A stretch of 64,000 nucleotides of DNA from Gautieria morchelliformis (Eukaryota > Basidiomycota > Agaricomycetes > Gomphales > Gomphaceae): NCBI GenBank assembly GCA_015179125.1, contig WHVA01000044.1, positions 62,001-126,000 on the forward strand, written 5' to 3'. Below, in pieces: positions 9,686 to 20,463 of this stretch. The position numbers were made by a program, and so were the translations under genes. Positions within the stretch are counted from its first letter, which is position 1; each line of letters begins with the position of its first letter. The notes under the pieces were generated by a model. That model worked only from the letters and a program-made list of their open reading frames with translations. It was not told the origin of the DNA and ran no database searches.

Positions 9686-10436
9686 TGTTTTGGAACCCTT
9701 CAAGACTTTGGTGTTATTGCTAACACTTCAATCTATCAAAACGTGTCGTTTACGAGACTCAAAGAATATTAAACAATGCTGCAGCACAACTCCGGAAATA
9801 ATTTAATATTTGTACCTTGGTTGCAATCCACGTAAAAACTAGTCCAAGTTAATACGGATGGAAGGCAATACGTTTCTTAGAAGCACTGAACAATAAACTA
9901 AAAGAATGTAGGTTCAAGGATACTATTGGGGTCCAAGCGTATTCCAAAATATGAAGGAATGTACTTAGCAGGCGAGTTTATAAATGGACTGCCCTGATAA
10001 TCTACCAGCGCACAGCAATAAAACGAGGGATGAACGAGTTTTAGAAGTGACTTGTGAAAGTCTCTAATCAGGAAAATCAACTGATCAGATCGTCTCGGGT
10101 ATTGGAGTGTGAATGGCAAGACTATCAATTGACAGACTCACTCTGTAGAATTACACCCGGAGGATTAGTCTAGGTGGCTAAGCAGAAAAGTATCTACTTA
10201 ACAAGGAATTAGACACTAAAGTAAGTGAATAACCCTAGCTGGGATTAGCAGCTTAGTAAGATGCAAGTCACACGAGGTCACATGGATAGAAGATGTTGGA
10301 TTGCTAGAATGATGATTCAAGGAGGTCAGAATGGCCTCCTTTTATATTGTAAAATACACAGGATTACGTAAAATGGGGTTCTTCTATCTATTAGGCGAAT
10401 GATGTCATAAGTAAATATTTGCACTGCTGAAACACA
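9686..10436 (-). repeat. LTR (about 750 bp) upstream of the gag-like frame
   Basis: The block matches, in inverted orientation, the plus-strand sequence ending at 12273. Matches include the TATA segment ACAATATAAAAGGAGGCC, a long R/U5-like middle, and GTTAGCAATAACACCAAAGT near the 3' end. On the minus strand the edges read TGTGTTTCAG at 10436 and TTCCAAAACA at 9686, giving a TGTKTTT...AAAACA style LTR. Immediately downstream lies CTGGTGGACGTTCTGGGAA, where a primer-binding site would be expected; I could not match it to a tRNA. Confidence 0.75.
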
Positions 10437-11323
10437 CCCTCGTAACTATTGCGGCATGTTTGTGCAAAGAAATTGGAAATAGATAGCCAATCACCTTCCC
10501 TGGTTTGCACAGCCTTTCACAGCCTTGCACAGCCCTACACAGCCGCTATGACATCAAGGGGCCTATTTGGTGTCGTAGCGTTGCGTTTGGAGGACCCTTC
10601 ATCCAATAGGCTTTATCAAACCTGCACCCTAGTTTTGGCTTTGTACACCTTTGTGTGACTTTGTACGCAGCCTTGCACAGGCTTGTGTAAGCGGTAGACA
10701 CATTCAGACTCAGTGGCTGAGTTTGAGTGAGCCAAGGTACCGGAGTTGTAGGTGCTTGAGTGCCTGCAACTCCGAGTTTACGGTTCGTGGGAAGCTCCGG
10801 TCGGAGTTTGAAACTGAGCGGCTGTGGCAGAGTTGTGGACGTGTGTGGGTTCATAACTCTGCCTGACAGAATAAGGAGTTTTTGAGCCAGGGAAGCCAAG
10901 TTAAACGGCGAAAAAATAAGAGGAAATTCAAGGAATATTTGAATAGAGTTCTCCCAACAATAGCCACGTGTATTAGCTACTATCAGCTGGGAAAACAGGG
11001 TTTTAAAGCGATTTTAATCCTTTTTTCGCGAGGCTTTTCATTAGCACCGGTTCCCACACAGCCACATCCAGGCATATCCTGATGTGCAGCACAGGGGCAT
11101 GGTAGGAGTAGACTTGCAATATGCAGTATTTTCCCATGGGCAGTTTTACGTTGCACTAATTGGAACAAGTCCATGTTCTTTAATATTGTATACAAAGAGG
11201 TATTACTAAAGCCTGATTAAATTTGTAGTTTCATTCCACCAAATAATTCTTTAATACTATTAACTACCCCTGTGCGGTGTTAGCCTTAACTAACCCGGTG
11301 TGAAGCACGGGTCAATTGGCTAG
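10437..11323 (+). mobile_element. Probable non-autonomous Helitron fragment (3' end defined)
   Basis: The segment between the two LTR copies ends, on the plus strand, with an imperfect hairpin (CCCGGTG TGAAG CACGGG, 11294-11311), then an eight-base spacer, CTAG (11320-11323) and a following T. This is the same architecture as the Helitron end at 2219 but on the opposite strand. No RepHel coding is present, so it would be non-autonomous. I could not place the 5' TC end; the left boundary given is only the LTR edge. Confidence 0.5.
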
Positions 11324-11471
11324 TAGTTATCTGGAGATACAGCCTCAATGACTCAACCAAACCAGGAACACCTTGGTGAGTCAGGAGTACATGACTCTTT
11401 TCAATGAGTCATTCCTGACAAATCAAGCTCTGATTGGTAGGAAACATAGCAGAGTCACCTGAATGAGTCAT

Positions 11472-12273
11472 TGTGAGTCACCTGGAAGTAGCCAGTGCCT
11501 TCCAACACTTTCTTCCATCTTCCTCAAGCTTCTTCCCCCATTCTAATAATAGATAGAAGGTTCTACCTGCTTACTAAGCCCATGTACATTACAATATAAA
11601 AGGAGGCCTTTTGCCTGCCCTTCGAGCAATCAATCTACCCATCTTCTGTCCTACACAGCTTGTGTGACTTGCACATCTTACCTAAGTTCCTAACCCGAAC
11701 TAGAATACTACTCTTGCTTAGAGTAACTATTCTTAGTTTAGTAGTTGCTTTACTGCTTAGCCACTTAGCCTAACCCGCTGAGTGAAACTCTACAGAGTGA
11801 GGTTGGCAATCAATTTTCTTGTCAATTAGCAGTCCAATACCCGAGACGAGCTGTTCAGTTGATTGTCCTGTTCAGTGACTTTCACAAGTCAAGTCAAGTT
11901 GTGTGCGAAAGCCACTTCACCTTATTCTCTCGTTATTGCAGTGCATTCACATTGGTGGACCCAATCCACTTACAAACTCTCCTGCGGAGCCTATTCCCTC
12001 TTTATTAAAAGGAATACTCTTGGACCCCAATAGTGTCCTTGAACCTACACACTCTTTTAGTTTATTGTTCAGTGCAGCTAAGAAACACATTGCCTTTTAG
12101 CTGAAATAACTTGGACTAGTTATTACATGGATTGCAACCAAGGTACAAATTTTAAATTATTTCCAGAGTTGTGCTACTGCATTGAATTGGTATTCTACTA
12201 GTCGTGTAAATGACATGTTCTGATAGACAGAGGCGTTAGCAATAACACCAAAGTCTTGAAGCGTTCCAACACA
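11472..12273 (+). repeat. Second, oppositely oriented LTR copy (solo LTR candidate)
   Basis: Homologous to the LTR at 9686-10436 but on the plus strand. It shares TAATAGATAGAAG, the TATA block at 11593, the signal-rich middle, and the 3' edge TTCCAACACA at 12273. No gag-like sequence follows, so it looks like a solo LTR. The 5' edge is uncertain; TGTGAGTCACC at 11472 is a candidate. I could not find a target-site duplication. 12274-13377 shows no gene that I can support, only a 17-bp direct repeat, GGATCCTCCTCTACCAG, near 12482 and 12539. Confidence 0.65.
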
Positions 12274-13377
12274 CCAAGGGTCTGGCCAAGCTTCCAAAAC
12301 CGAAGCTTCGGAAATTGTCCCCGAATGGTGCCCAGGTGGTGGGTTGAGACGTGCGTGGTAGGCAAGGGCCATGGGGATGCGGACATGTGTCAGGGGTGGA
12401 GCAGGCATCCCTGACCTCAATCAGGGATGCGAGGTATATAGGCAGCACACTGGTAGCAGAGGTCCTTAGCTTTTCCTCTTAGGATCCTCCTCTACCAGGC
12501 GAGTTGTATATCATATAGGTAGCTTTTATTCATGTCTTTGGATCCTCCTCTACCAGACTGTGAGTTCACCGTCTAGCAAGAGTTGCCCTCACAGGTGCAT
12601 GGCTATACAAAGTTGAAGCCAAACCTGTTCTGATCCTCAGCTCAGCCCGCATTTCAGGCTGAGTCTCAGTATGACTCACAGTCTTAACAGACATTCATGA
12701 GGGATAATGGAACATACATCAATTTTCCATTCTGTAAGAAGCCAAACATGTTTGATCACTGTTTTTGGTGATAATCATATTCACAATGGCTACTCGTGTA
12801 CTGTGTGGCTTGCATTCCTTGACTTGACTTGTTGTATGTATGTGTGAGAGACTCAGGTGTTGTAAGATGTGTGATCTTAGTGCCTTGTGGTTCACAATGG
12901 CCAATGTGTGAGATTCCAGTGCTATGTAGTGACTGTTCAAGGTTAAGGTAAGATGGGGAACCACCAGGCAGTTCCCATGCAAGAACTATACCGTGGGTCC
13001 TTGCAGACCAACTGGCACCAACTAGGCTATAAAGTCTTACTTATTGACTTCAGGGAAATGTGGGTAAATATGTATATTTACAGGTGTGATCTCACCTTGG
13101 GCCCAGCAGAAGGCTCAGTGACTCAGATAGGTGAATATATGCATCTCAGGATGCTTGGATGGACTTGAATATAATGAACATGTTAAAAATCATTAATCTG
13201 AATGTAGAGTCTCATCGCAAGCCACATTTGTGAGTTCAAAAACAATTTGAAGTCACTAGGCACATGTTATAAGTCCATGAAGAAGTCTGAGCATAGTATC
13301 ATCCACAATCCATGAAATTGCCCTTTATAACACACAGACCAACTGTCTTGGGGATATCTATCTGAGCTAGGCCTATA

Positions 13378-14556
13378 TCATCTTTCACAGTGGAACACAA
13401 GTAGTCCCATTCCATCGAGTTGGTTCATTTGTGCCCTAATTGCTTGGCTGGCCATCACAGGATCCACAACACCCACCAATCGAAATATGACTCTCTTCAG
13501 TCCACTGAAAACAGGCCTGGTGATAATAGCCTGTACCAGCTTTAGATCCACTGCCTTGATTAGGTTGACTTTGTGGTTCCAGAACAGAACAAAAGATACT
13601 TCCTCAATGTAATGGGATCTGACCTGGGAGAGCAAGACAGGAAGCCATGCATAAGTCTGTCTCTGTGCATATGACCCAAAAAGTACAATGCTGTTGAAAG
13701 TTAGAGTGCATAATCCTGTGTTAGATGATAAGAGGTCCATCTTGGTTTTCTCTAAAATGGCGTCAGTGGGAGATAAAAGCTCTCCAAAGGGAAATTTCAT
13801 ACTGGAAGACTCTGACAAGCATTGATAAATGGAGAGGGTGAGGTGTTTGAGGGAAGATCCCATGAGTTGGAGAAGCCTCGCCATCCGGGGAATATCACGG
13901 GTTGAAATGGTGTCCAGAGTGACCGTATGAACAGGCAGAACGCGATAATACGACGAAATCCAATCAGTCACGCTGAGACATATGCGGCTCAATGTTATGC
14001 ACCGTAACCGTGAGCACAAGTCAGGATACTCCTGAAACACATTCTCCCTGTGACTTTCCGCGGTCAGCGAGTCCCAGTCCCACCAGATGAATGCGAGATC
14101 CAGGCATTCTAGGAAGGGATGCGCGACTATGAGTGCTGCAAAGTCTCTGAATCTGGTGAAGGTGACTGATGTAATGCATAATTCTTGGAGGGTAGGGAAG
14201 TTGTGAATTAATACAGACAGCACCTTTGGGTGCTGCTGAGCTAAGGTCACGCGTTCGAGTCGAAGGGTCTTCAGTCTTGTCAATTTAGGAGCAATTGCTG
14301 GAATAGCCGCATCGAGATAGTCCGACCTTATGTACACCAGTTGCGCGTCTCCTTCAATAGTTAACGACCTGACCAAGGGGGAAATATGCGGGCTAGTTTC
14401 CAGAATCACGGCGAGTTCGTCGGCACGCTTAGCGGAGACCACAATGTTATGGAATATGTGAAACCGTGCACTGGGGGCCCATGCGCGACAAGTGATACAA
14501 CACGCTCGTAGAGAGGGTGAGTCATTGTGCAAGTGGTCGATGACTTGGTCGATCAA
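13378..14556 (-). CDS. F-box-like / LRR-like protein, N-terminus unresolved
   Basis: The start of the frame resembles the F-box of Agaricomycete F-box/LRR-like proteins: ELIDQVIDHLHNDSPSLRAC followed by CRAWAPSARFHIF. F-box proteins recruit substrates to SCF ubiquitin ligases through Skp1. After it come leucine-rich stretches (SPLVRSLTIEG, LKTLRLERVTL, TLQELCITSV, LECLDLAF) typical of the degenerate LRR-like C-terminal halves of this expanded family. The listed start is a TTG codon. The open frame continues upstream (about 14,640) with the typical IFPGEL just before it, but I see no in-frame ATG. Either a short upstream exon exists or the gene has lost its start. Confidence 0.7.
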   Translation of the reverse strand: MIDQVIDHLHNDSPSLRACCITCRAWAPSARFHIFHNIVVSAKRADELAVILETSPHISPLVRSLTIEGDAQLVYIRSDYLDAAIPAIAPKLTRLKTLRLERVTLAQQHPKVLSVLIHNFPTLQELCITSVTFTRFRDFAALIVAHPFLECLDLAFIWWDWDSLTAESHRENVFQEYPDLCSRLRCITLSRICLSVTDWISSYYRVLPVHTVTLDTISTRDIPRMARLLQLMGSSLKHLTLSIYQCLSESSSMKFPFGELLSPTDAILEKTKMDLLSSNTGLCTLTFNSIVLFGSYAQRQTYAWLPVLLSQVRSHYIEEVSFVLFWNHKVNLIKAVDLKLVQAIITRPVFSGLKRVIFRLVGVVDPVMASQAIRAQMNQLDGMGLLVFHCER

Positions 14557-14589
14557 TTCTCCTGGAAATATGTATTTCGTGGATCTAAA

Positions 14590-16900
14590 GGAGGTGTCGT
14601 ATGGTGTGTTTACTTTTTTTAGACTGGACGTTGTTACGACTTACAGTGATGACATTGGGCAAGAGTTATGATGTTGTGGCGATAGCTAGGTCCTAGGTTG
14701 CAAGATCAGGGGATATTAAGATCCAAATTCAGGGGCGCTGTAGTACTCCGACGCGCCTCAAAGTACTGCCAGTGATGGACAAACCGAATAAGTATGTGCC
14801 ACGGTTGCACCGGACAGCCCAGTGAGAATCGCCTCGTCGCAGAGCGTACGAAATCGACTCGCCAGCACAAATAGTGGCCATAGATGACAAATAATTGTTT
14901 GTACCATTCACTGTACTTCAAGTAGAAAGAAGCGCTATATTTCAGTTCCGATATGCAATTCTGTCTCCGCCAAACAGCAGCCTGTCCCCGAATATAACCC
15001 AGCCGTCTCAACATTAAGCCACTACTCCCCAGCACCACCAAAACATATGAACCTCAGATCAATCGAATGCTCTCTATGAGGACATTCGGACGATGATACG
15101 CGCGATCTGATTGGTCTATTTATATCCCTCGGGTGCGCAACCCTCTTCTGCTACATTCTTGTCGATCTTCTCAACCCTTGCCTCTCAGCTCCCTCTCGTT
15201 CTCCCTCCACCCACAACCGAATTTGTAAATCATACGCCCCACATATATGTAATGGACTCTTTCCAAGCACCGGATTACGTGTGCCGAAATCTAAAAGTTT
15301 TTGTGTAACAAACATAGTGGGAATCAAGCGGAAATGTTATGTCGTTGCAAAAACATAAACAACTTCCCCTCAAGTTTCCGCATGCCGGAATCCAGTGCTT
15401 TGCCTCGTGACTCGTCCTCAGCAACCCAAGTCTCCACCTCCTATCCTCCCCCCTCGACCCCCATCCGCGCAACCCCGGCATCCTCCACCCCGCCCCAAGC
15501 TGCCCTCCGAGTCTTCCCGATGCGCGAAGCACCCACCGTGCCCCTCTCGCCCCCTCCCATCCTCAGCTCCCACCGATTCGACACATTCGTCCGTCACAGG
15601 TCGTCATTCAATTAGCCCAAATGGTTGGATTTCTATCACATTAACTCCCCGCATTATGTATTTACCATTGCATCCAAGGATCGACAGCGTGGAGGCTACC
15701 CGTTCTGCGACGGCGAAGACGTGCGGGCATGTACATGCATATGTACTGCCAGGAGTGTATTGCACTTCTTTAATCATAAGTTAAGTTCTCGTGATGCACC
15801 AGGCCAGCTTCGGCCGAGTCCTATAAGGTTAAGTAAGTAACGAACGACATCATGGACGGACAGGTGCTGTTGTTGAAGGAGTGTGCATGTGGCTGTTGGC
15901 CGGTGGCGGATAGGAACATCTACAGAGAGCGAGACATCGCTAAGTCCAGTACCACTTTTTGTGTGGCACCCCGGACCCGTTGCGTTGGGGCATGGTACCC
16001 GCAGCTTCTCTGCACGGCGAAGTTCAGCCTCAGATTTAGAATAGGTCCCTCGACGCATTCTTACTGTAACGCGCCTACGCTCACCTGTAGCTGTGACGTG
16101 GCACTTTAAGTGTCGGTGCCGTTTGCACTCGGTGTGGGGTTGTAAGCGCGTTAGGTTGGGTACTGGACCTGGCTGCACAGCCAACTGAGCCAAGCCATGC
16201 AGGGATCCCGCCACCTCACAAACTGGCTAACATTGGGTGGCCATGGTGGTCCACGCCACCCGCTGGTACGTTGTAATCAATCTGTTTGGTTTGGATGGTG
16301 CGCCTGTATGTAGCATGCGTCAGGCCGGGTTATGTCTCCGTCTGTCAAACATACACGAAAGCCACGCACATGTTCTGCCCACCATCATCATGATGATCTG
16401 TATAGTTCTTCCCTCCGCTGTCATAAGAGAAGGACGTGATCCCCCGAGACGGCCCTGCACCATGCATTGTGGATGTCTTCTAGCTCTTGCGGTAGGCAAA
16501 AAACTGTCGTCCCTCGACCGCTTATGAACTAGATCGGATATGTCTTATTATATACCCAGCGGCATTTGTGTGTGGGGGGATGGGAGACTGATAATTTTCT
16601 AGTCCCCATTGTGAGAAGGGTTTGTGGCTAAAAAAGCTCTGCCTACCTGAAAGATTCCATCAAGGCTGGATACGAGCCCAAGGTCCGGTCTGTCTGACGA
16701 CTGCCCATGGGAGCCGCGTGCCGTGAGATCGGTCCAAGTTCTTCCGCGCCAAGCTCAGGATTGTTGTGGATGTATGAAGCTCCTCCGCGGCACAGTTGAC
16801 CCCTTATAATCCCATCATATATGATGTGCTATTACACAAAAAACTTGAAGGTTTCCACCTACCCTCGGTATTCAAGGTGGTCTGAGAAACAGTGTCTGAC
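14590..16900. other. Intergenic stretch with no supported gene
   Basis: Only short frames with no recognisable motif occur here. The notable content is the left member of a duplicated block (about 15094-15600). The rest is unique sequence in which I see nothing I can name. Confidence 0.5.
15090..15600. repeat. Dispersed duplicate, copy 1 (partner at about 18.79-19.15 kb)
   Basis: Starting near ATGATACGCGCGAT, the block carries the same sequence as 18.79-19.15 kb: CCTCTCAGCTCCCTCTCG, CAACCGAATTTGTAAATCAT, GGACTCTTTCCAAGCACCGG, and further on GGCATCCTCCACCCCGCC and GCGCGAAGCACCCACCGTG. Divergence and small indels indicate an old duplication. The 5' part looks promoter-like (ATATCCCTCG and pyrimidine tracts) and the 3' part is Pro/Ser-rich if translated. 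I do not recognise a gene. Confidence 0.75.
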
Positions 16901-16906
16901 TACTTT

Positions 16907-18151
16907 GGGGGAAAGTCCTGCCTGCCCTGCAGCAGGGCAAGCAGGACTTTCTCCCACTGCTGCAGCAGATATTCAAAGCCGGTTTACGAGAGTAGTAAGT
17001 AACTCTGAGGTTGAGAAGCATCACTGTGAGCCGGCAATGGGCGATAAAACCCCTCCCGCGACTGCCGGATTAAGAACAGAATGAGTGATATTCTATTCTC
17101 ATGTATGATGAATGCGGTTACCGGAGAGCGTACCCTTCCACCCGACAAGCTCACGGAGAGCCGGTGTAGGGTACGATTAGGAATGTATGATCAACGGAGA
17201 GCCGATGAACACTGCAGACCGCTGCGCTGTTCTGGATTGTCCAGTCACCGTAACACTGCGGGACATTGCCTATCGGCGGTGCGCAATGCCGCCATCCCTG
17301 TTGGCCGCTCGAAAAAAAGGTGAGTGCTGTTCTAGCGCGCCATAGGATGCTTGTCCCTACCCATAATCAGATGATAATCTGAGCGCGTCTGATGAATCAT
17401 GATCAGAGACACTGGGATCATGGGTAGGCTGATCAGCCGAGTGGCATGGCAGAATTGTTGGCTCTGCTTGAAGTTCGGCCACGGCGACAGGTCCACTAGT
17501 GGCATATCGTATTGTGGGAGATGTAGAGCACATCCGTCTCTACAGCTCCCGCAATATGATTCTCCGACGTCGGAAGCGGGGCGTTCCTGTGTGTGTATCG
17601 TGAGCATTTCTTCGCTCTGACCTAAAATCACGAAACATACTTAGATGGTTGGGCGACGTTGTCAGTCCAGACCGACAACGTCGGCCAACCCCGGCGGGGG
17701 GACCGAAGTGTCAGCTGACACATCTCCAATATGCTGCTCTGGCGTATATTCGGGCTGCCATGCATTGTGGGTTGACAGGTGCGTCCTACTGGACGGGATC
17801 CACAGTGCTACGTGGATCCCGTCGTTGGACGCACCTGTCGACCCTATGGGGCTATATCAATCTGAAACATGGGTAGTGGCGTACATCGCGAGCTCGAAAA
17901 GAATGCCAACAGTTATGACCGGTGAATAATGCCGATATATCTGAGTATAATCCTCGGTTCCGGCACTGATAGTCGTCGGGATCGTAATGTTGCAAGGTAA
18001 GGGAACTGCCGCCGGTTTCACGACTGGGGAGAATCGAGTCCTTCGGTGGATCCGTAGAGTGTAGTTGTGAAACGCGTCGGTGGTGTCACTCCCACCGAGT
18101 GGCACCACCGACGCTTCTCACAACTACATTCTACACGGATCCAAGGACTCG
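16907..18151. repeat. Cluster of long palindromes
   Basis: At least six inverted repeats lie in 1.25 kb. They are 16907-16955 (arms about 22 bp, AAAGTCCTGC/GCAGGACTTT), 17506-17560 (arms about 24), 17647-17690 (arms about 17, GACGTTGTC/GACAACGTC), 17708-17721 (perfect GTGTCAGCTGACAC), 17771-17842 (arms about 30, GACGGGATCCAC/GTGGATCCCGTC) and 18035-18151 (arms about 55 bp). Arm sequences differ from one palindrome to the next, so this is not one repeated hairpin. No protein-coding frame is supported across the stretch. Confidence 0.8.
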
Positions 18152-18164
18152 CCCAAAAGCCCGG

Positions 18165-18274
18165 GCTTCTGAAAACGAAGCCGAGCCCTCCTCATTGGGC
18201 TTTTGGAGGCCTGGGCCCGACTCGGCTCGGGCTGAGCCCCGGCCCCGGCCTGAGCCCCAGCCCGCACAACACTA
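18165..18274. mobile_element. Isolated hAT-like terminus
   Basis: A GC-rich stretch of alternating GGGCTT/GCCCGAG motifs ends CCGCACAACACTA at 18274. This matches, in orientation, the right ends of the complete hAT elements at 55826 and 59438 (...CACTA). A left end for this copy is not evident, so it is probably a truncated element. Confidence 0.55.
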
Positions 18275-18787
18275 TCGGTGTCCAGTGCCAGCACATTGCA
18301 TAATTTGGTGTAAACAACTCCGTCGTTGTGCACAAGAATTCAGGAATTAAACGTCTAAGTGGTGATTATAGATCGAAGACGCTTACAAGTTACAAATAAG
18401 ATATGGATGTATGTTCGATTCGATGTCCAGCAGCAACCTTCAGTCGCCTTAAATACATGAGGGCTTGGACTAATTATAATCATTCCTTTGTCCGTTCTAC
18501 TCCGTGTTCTCTCCTTTGACAATCTCCCTTCTTGTCCATCCTTTGTCTACGCGAGTACGACGCGTCATCAGGCCGAAGTGCCGTAATCGTTAGATCCACG
18601 TATCTGGTTACATACTGCATGCACTGCAGAGTCAGGCAAGAGACCGCAAATGATGGTTACAGTACTTATGACTGTCTCTCGACTCTGCTTTGCATGCTCG
18701 TCCGCTATTACGATTATGCGTACATCCGTCAGAGTCTTACTGGGGAGGCCCAACGCGATGACACCGTCTAACCTCCGCAAGTATGTC

Positions 18788-19150
18788 CACGATATGATAC
18801 GCGCGATGTCGCGTGATTGGTATCCCTCGAGTGCATTCTTGTCGCTCCTCTCAACCCTCGCCTCTCAGCTCCCTCTCGCTCTCCCTCCACCCGCAACCGA
18901 ATTTGTAAATCATACGGCCCACATATTATGTAATGGACTCTTTCCAAGCACCGGATTACGCGTGCCGGAATCTTAAAAGTGCATAGAGTTTTTGTGTAAC
19001 AATTGTGAGAATAAAGCGGAAATGTCATGTCCCTCGGCCCCCTCCGCGCAAGCCCGGCATCCTCCACCCCGCCCTCCCGCTGCGCGAAGCACCCACCGTG
19101 CCCTCTCGCGCCCTCCCCTCCTCAGCTCCCCACCGACATCCCTCCCTCCC
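18788..19150. repeat. Dispersed duplicate, copy 2 (partner at about 15.09-15.60 kb)
   Basis: Same block as 15.09-15.60 kb, beginning at GATATGATACGCGCGATGTC and running through CAACCGAATTTGTAAATCAT, CTCTTTCCAAGCACCGGATT, CATCCTCCACCCCGCC and GCGCGAAGCACCCACCGTG. After about 19150 the copies diverge and the sequence becomes a GC-rich Pro/Ser-rich stretch up to about 20.0 kb. Confidence 0.75.
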
Positions 19151-19764
19151 ATCAGACGCCCGTTCATCAACCTCCGTGGGACCTGCGTCGCCAGACTTGC
19201 CTCGGCTCAGCGCGCGCTGCCTCCCGTCCTCCCTCTGTCGCGTCCACAGCCTCTTCCGCAGTTGGCTACACCTCAAGGTCCCGTCCTCCCCGTCCACGCC
19301 TCCGTCTCCACCTCCACCTCCAGCGTCAGGTCTACCCCGTCACCGCACGAGCCTCGAGGGCGAGTCGGTCCATCGTGCAGCTGTGGGGCGCGTCGAGGCC
19401 AAGGCTTCCCTAAAATCTGACAGCGATACGTGTCCAACCTTGTGCGTTTCGGGTGGTGCTCGTGCAGTTGTTGTGCCCTCCCTTCTTCCTCGTGGCCGTG
19501 CGCTATTTGGCGTGCAGCTTGCCACACCACTCCCTTTGATATTTTTTTTTGATATCACCCGGTGCTGTGTGCTGCGTTGGCTGTTGTCTGTCATCCGGCT
19601 CGACGACTGCCCATCATCTCAACCCACGCGATTCTGCCCGTGGGACCCCCGCCGACAAGCACGATGGCCAGGTGCTCGACATCCCTCCGCGCGTCGCCAA
19701 TGGTGATCCGCGTCCCCACCTCCATTCCGCGCCCGCGAGCCTCTCCTCGACGAACAACGCTCCC

Positions 19765-20463
19765 TCACGTCGTCGATCCGCTCGTGTACCCGCCCATGGA
19801 CACGGAGTCTGTCGAGACCCCGACCGTCGCCCAGTTTGCCCATACGCGTGCTGCGGGCGAGGCTGAATCCACTCCGGCGCCACGAACCCGCAAGAGCACC
19901 CACCCCCACGGCTCCAACCCCCACGTGCCCGCCACAACGCGAACGGGTCCCTCCGGTATGATGCACATGGTACCCACGGCGAGATGCGAGCAATTGCCCA
20001 GATGAGGCACAATCATACTCAGCCACTCCCACAAAGGAACACAATTCGGCGTGGGGTATAAAAGTGCCACCCAGGACAGCAGGTTTACCCTAGCTCCCAG
20101 CCAACAACTGCGGACTCGGGGCTTGGCACGTCGCTCCCGTCGAAAAACTGTCTCAGCGCGCTGTGGACCCTGCCGCCAAAACAGCACCTCGCCCGCAGGG
20201 TGCGCGCGTCGGAGGTAGCATTGTTTGCAGAACACTGCTCCATCCCACGCGTGCACCCCGTCCCTCGACATCGCGGCCTTCATACAGTGGACGCAGTCGT
20301 GAACTGGCAATGCGGGCAGCAGCGCCAGCGGGAAACGTGTTAGCTCTGGGGAAGGCAGTGCGCGAGATCTTGGGCAGGAAGCGCGCGAGGTCTGTATAAT
20401 CGCGGGAGGAGGGGCGCATGGGGCGCAGGCGAGTACGGCGTCGACACAGGGACATTCCATCAT
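19765..20463 (-). CDS. Unresolved GC-rich frame with CxxC pairs
   Basis: A 232-codon minus-strand frame in a GC-rich region. One segment, HDCVHCMKAAMSRDGVHAWD followed by FCKQCYL (near 20.2-20.3 kb), has two CxxC pairs about 24 residues apart, as in small zinc-binding folds such as LIM, RING or ribbon types. The flanks are compositionally biased, another long frame overlaps on the same strand, and homopolymer-like translation is frequent. It may be an exon of an intron-containing gene or chance. I do not assign a function. Confidence 0.25.
   Translation of the reverse strand: MMECPCVDAVLACAPCAPPPAIIQTSRASCPRSRALPSPELTRFPLALLPALPVHDCVHCMKAAMSRDGVHAWDGAVFCKQCYLRRAHPAGEVLFWRQGPQRAETVFRRERRAKPRVRSCWLGARVNLLSWVALLYPTPNCVPLWEWLSMIVPHLGNCSHLAVGTMCIIPEGPVRVVAGTWGLEPWGWVLLRVRGAGVDSASPAARVWANWATVGVSTDSVSMGGYTSGSTT

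Noticed and set aside
19005..20012. Several overlapping Pro/Arg/Ser-rich frames on both strands
   Set aside because: GC-rich composition keeps many frames open; no domain or consistent splice structure except the weak CxxC frame listed separately.
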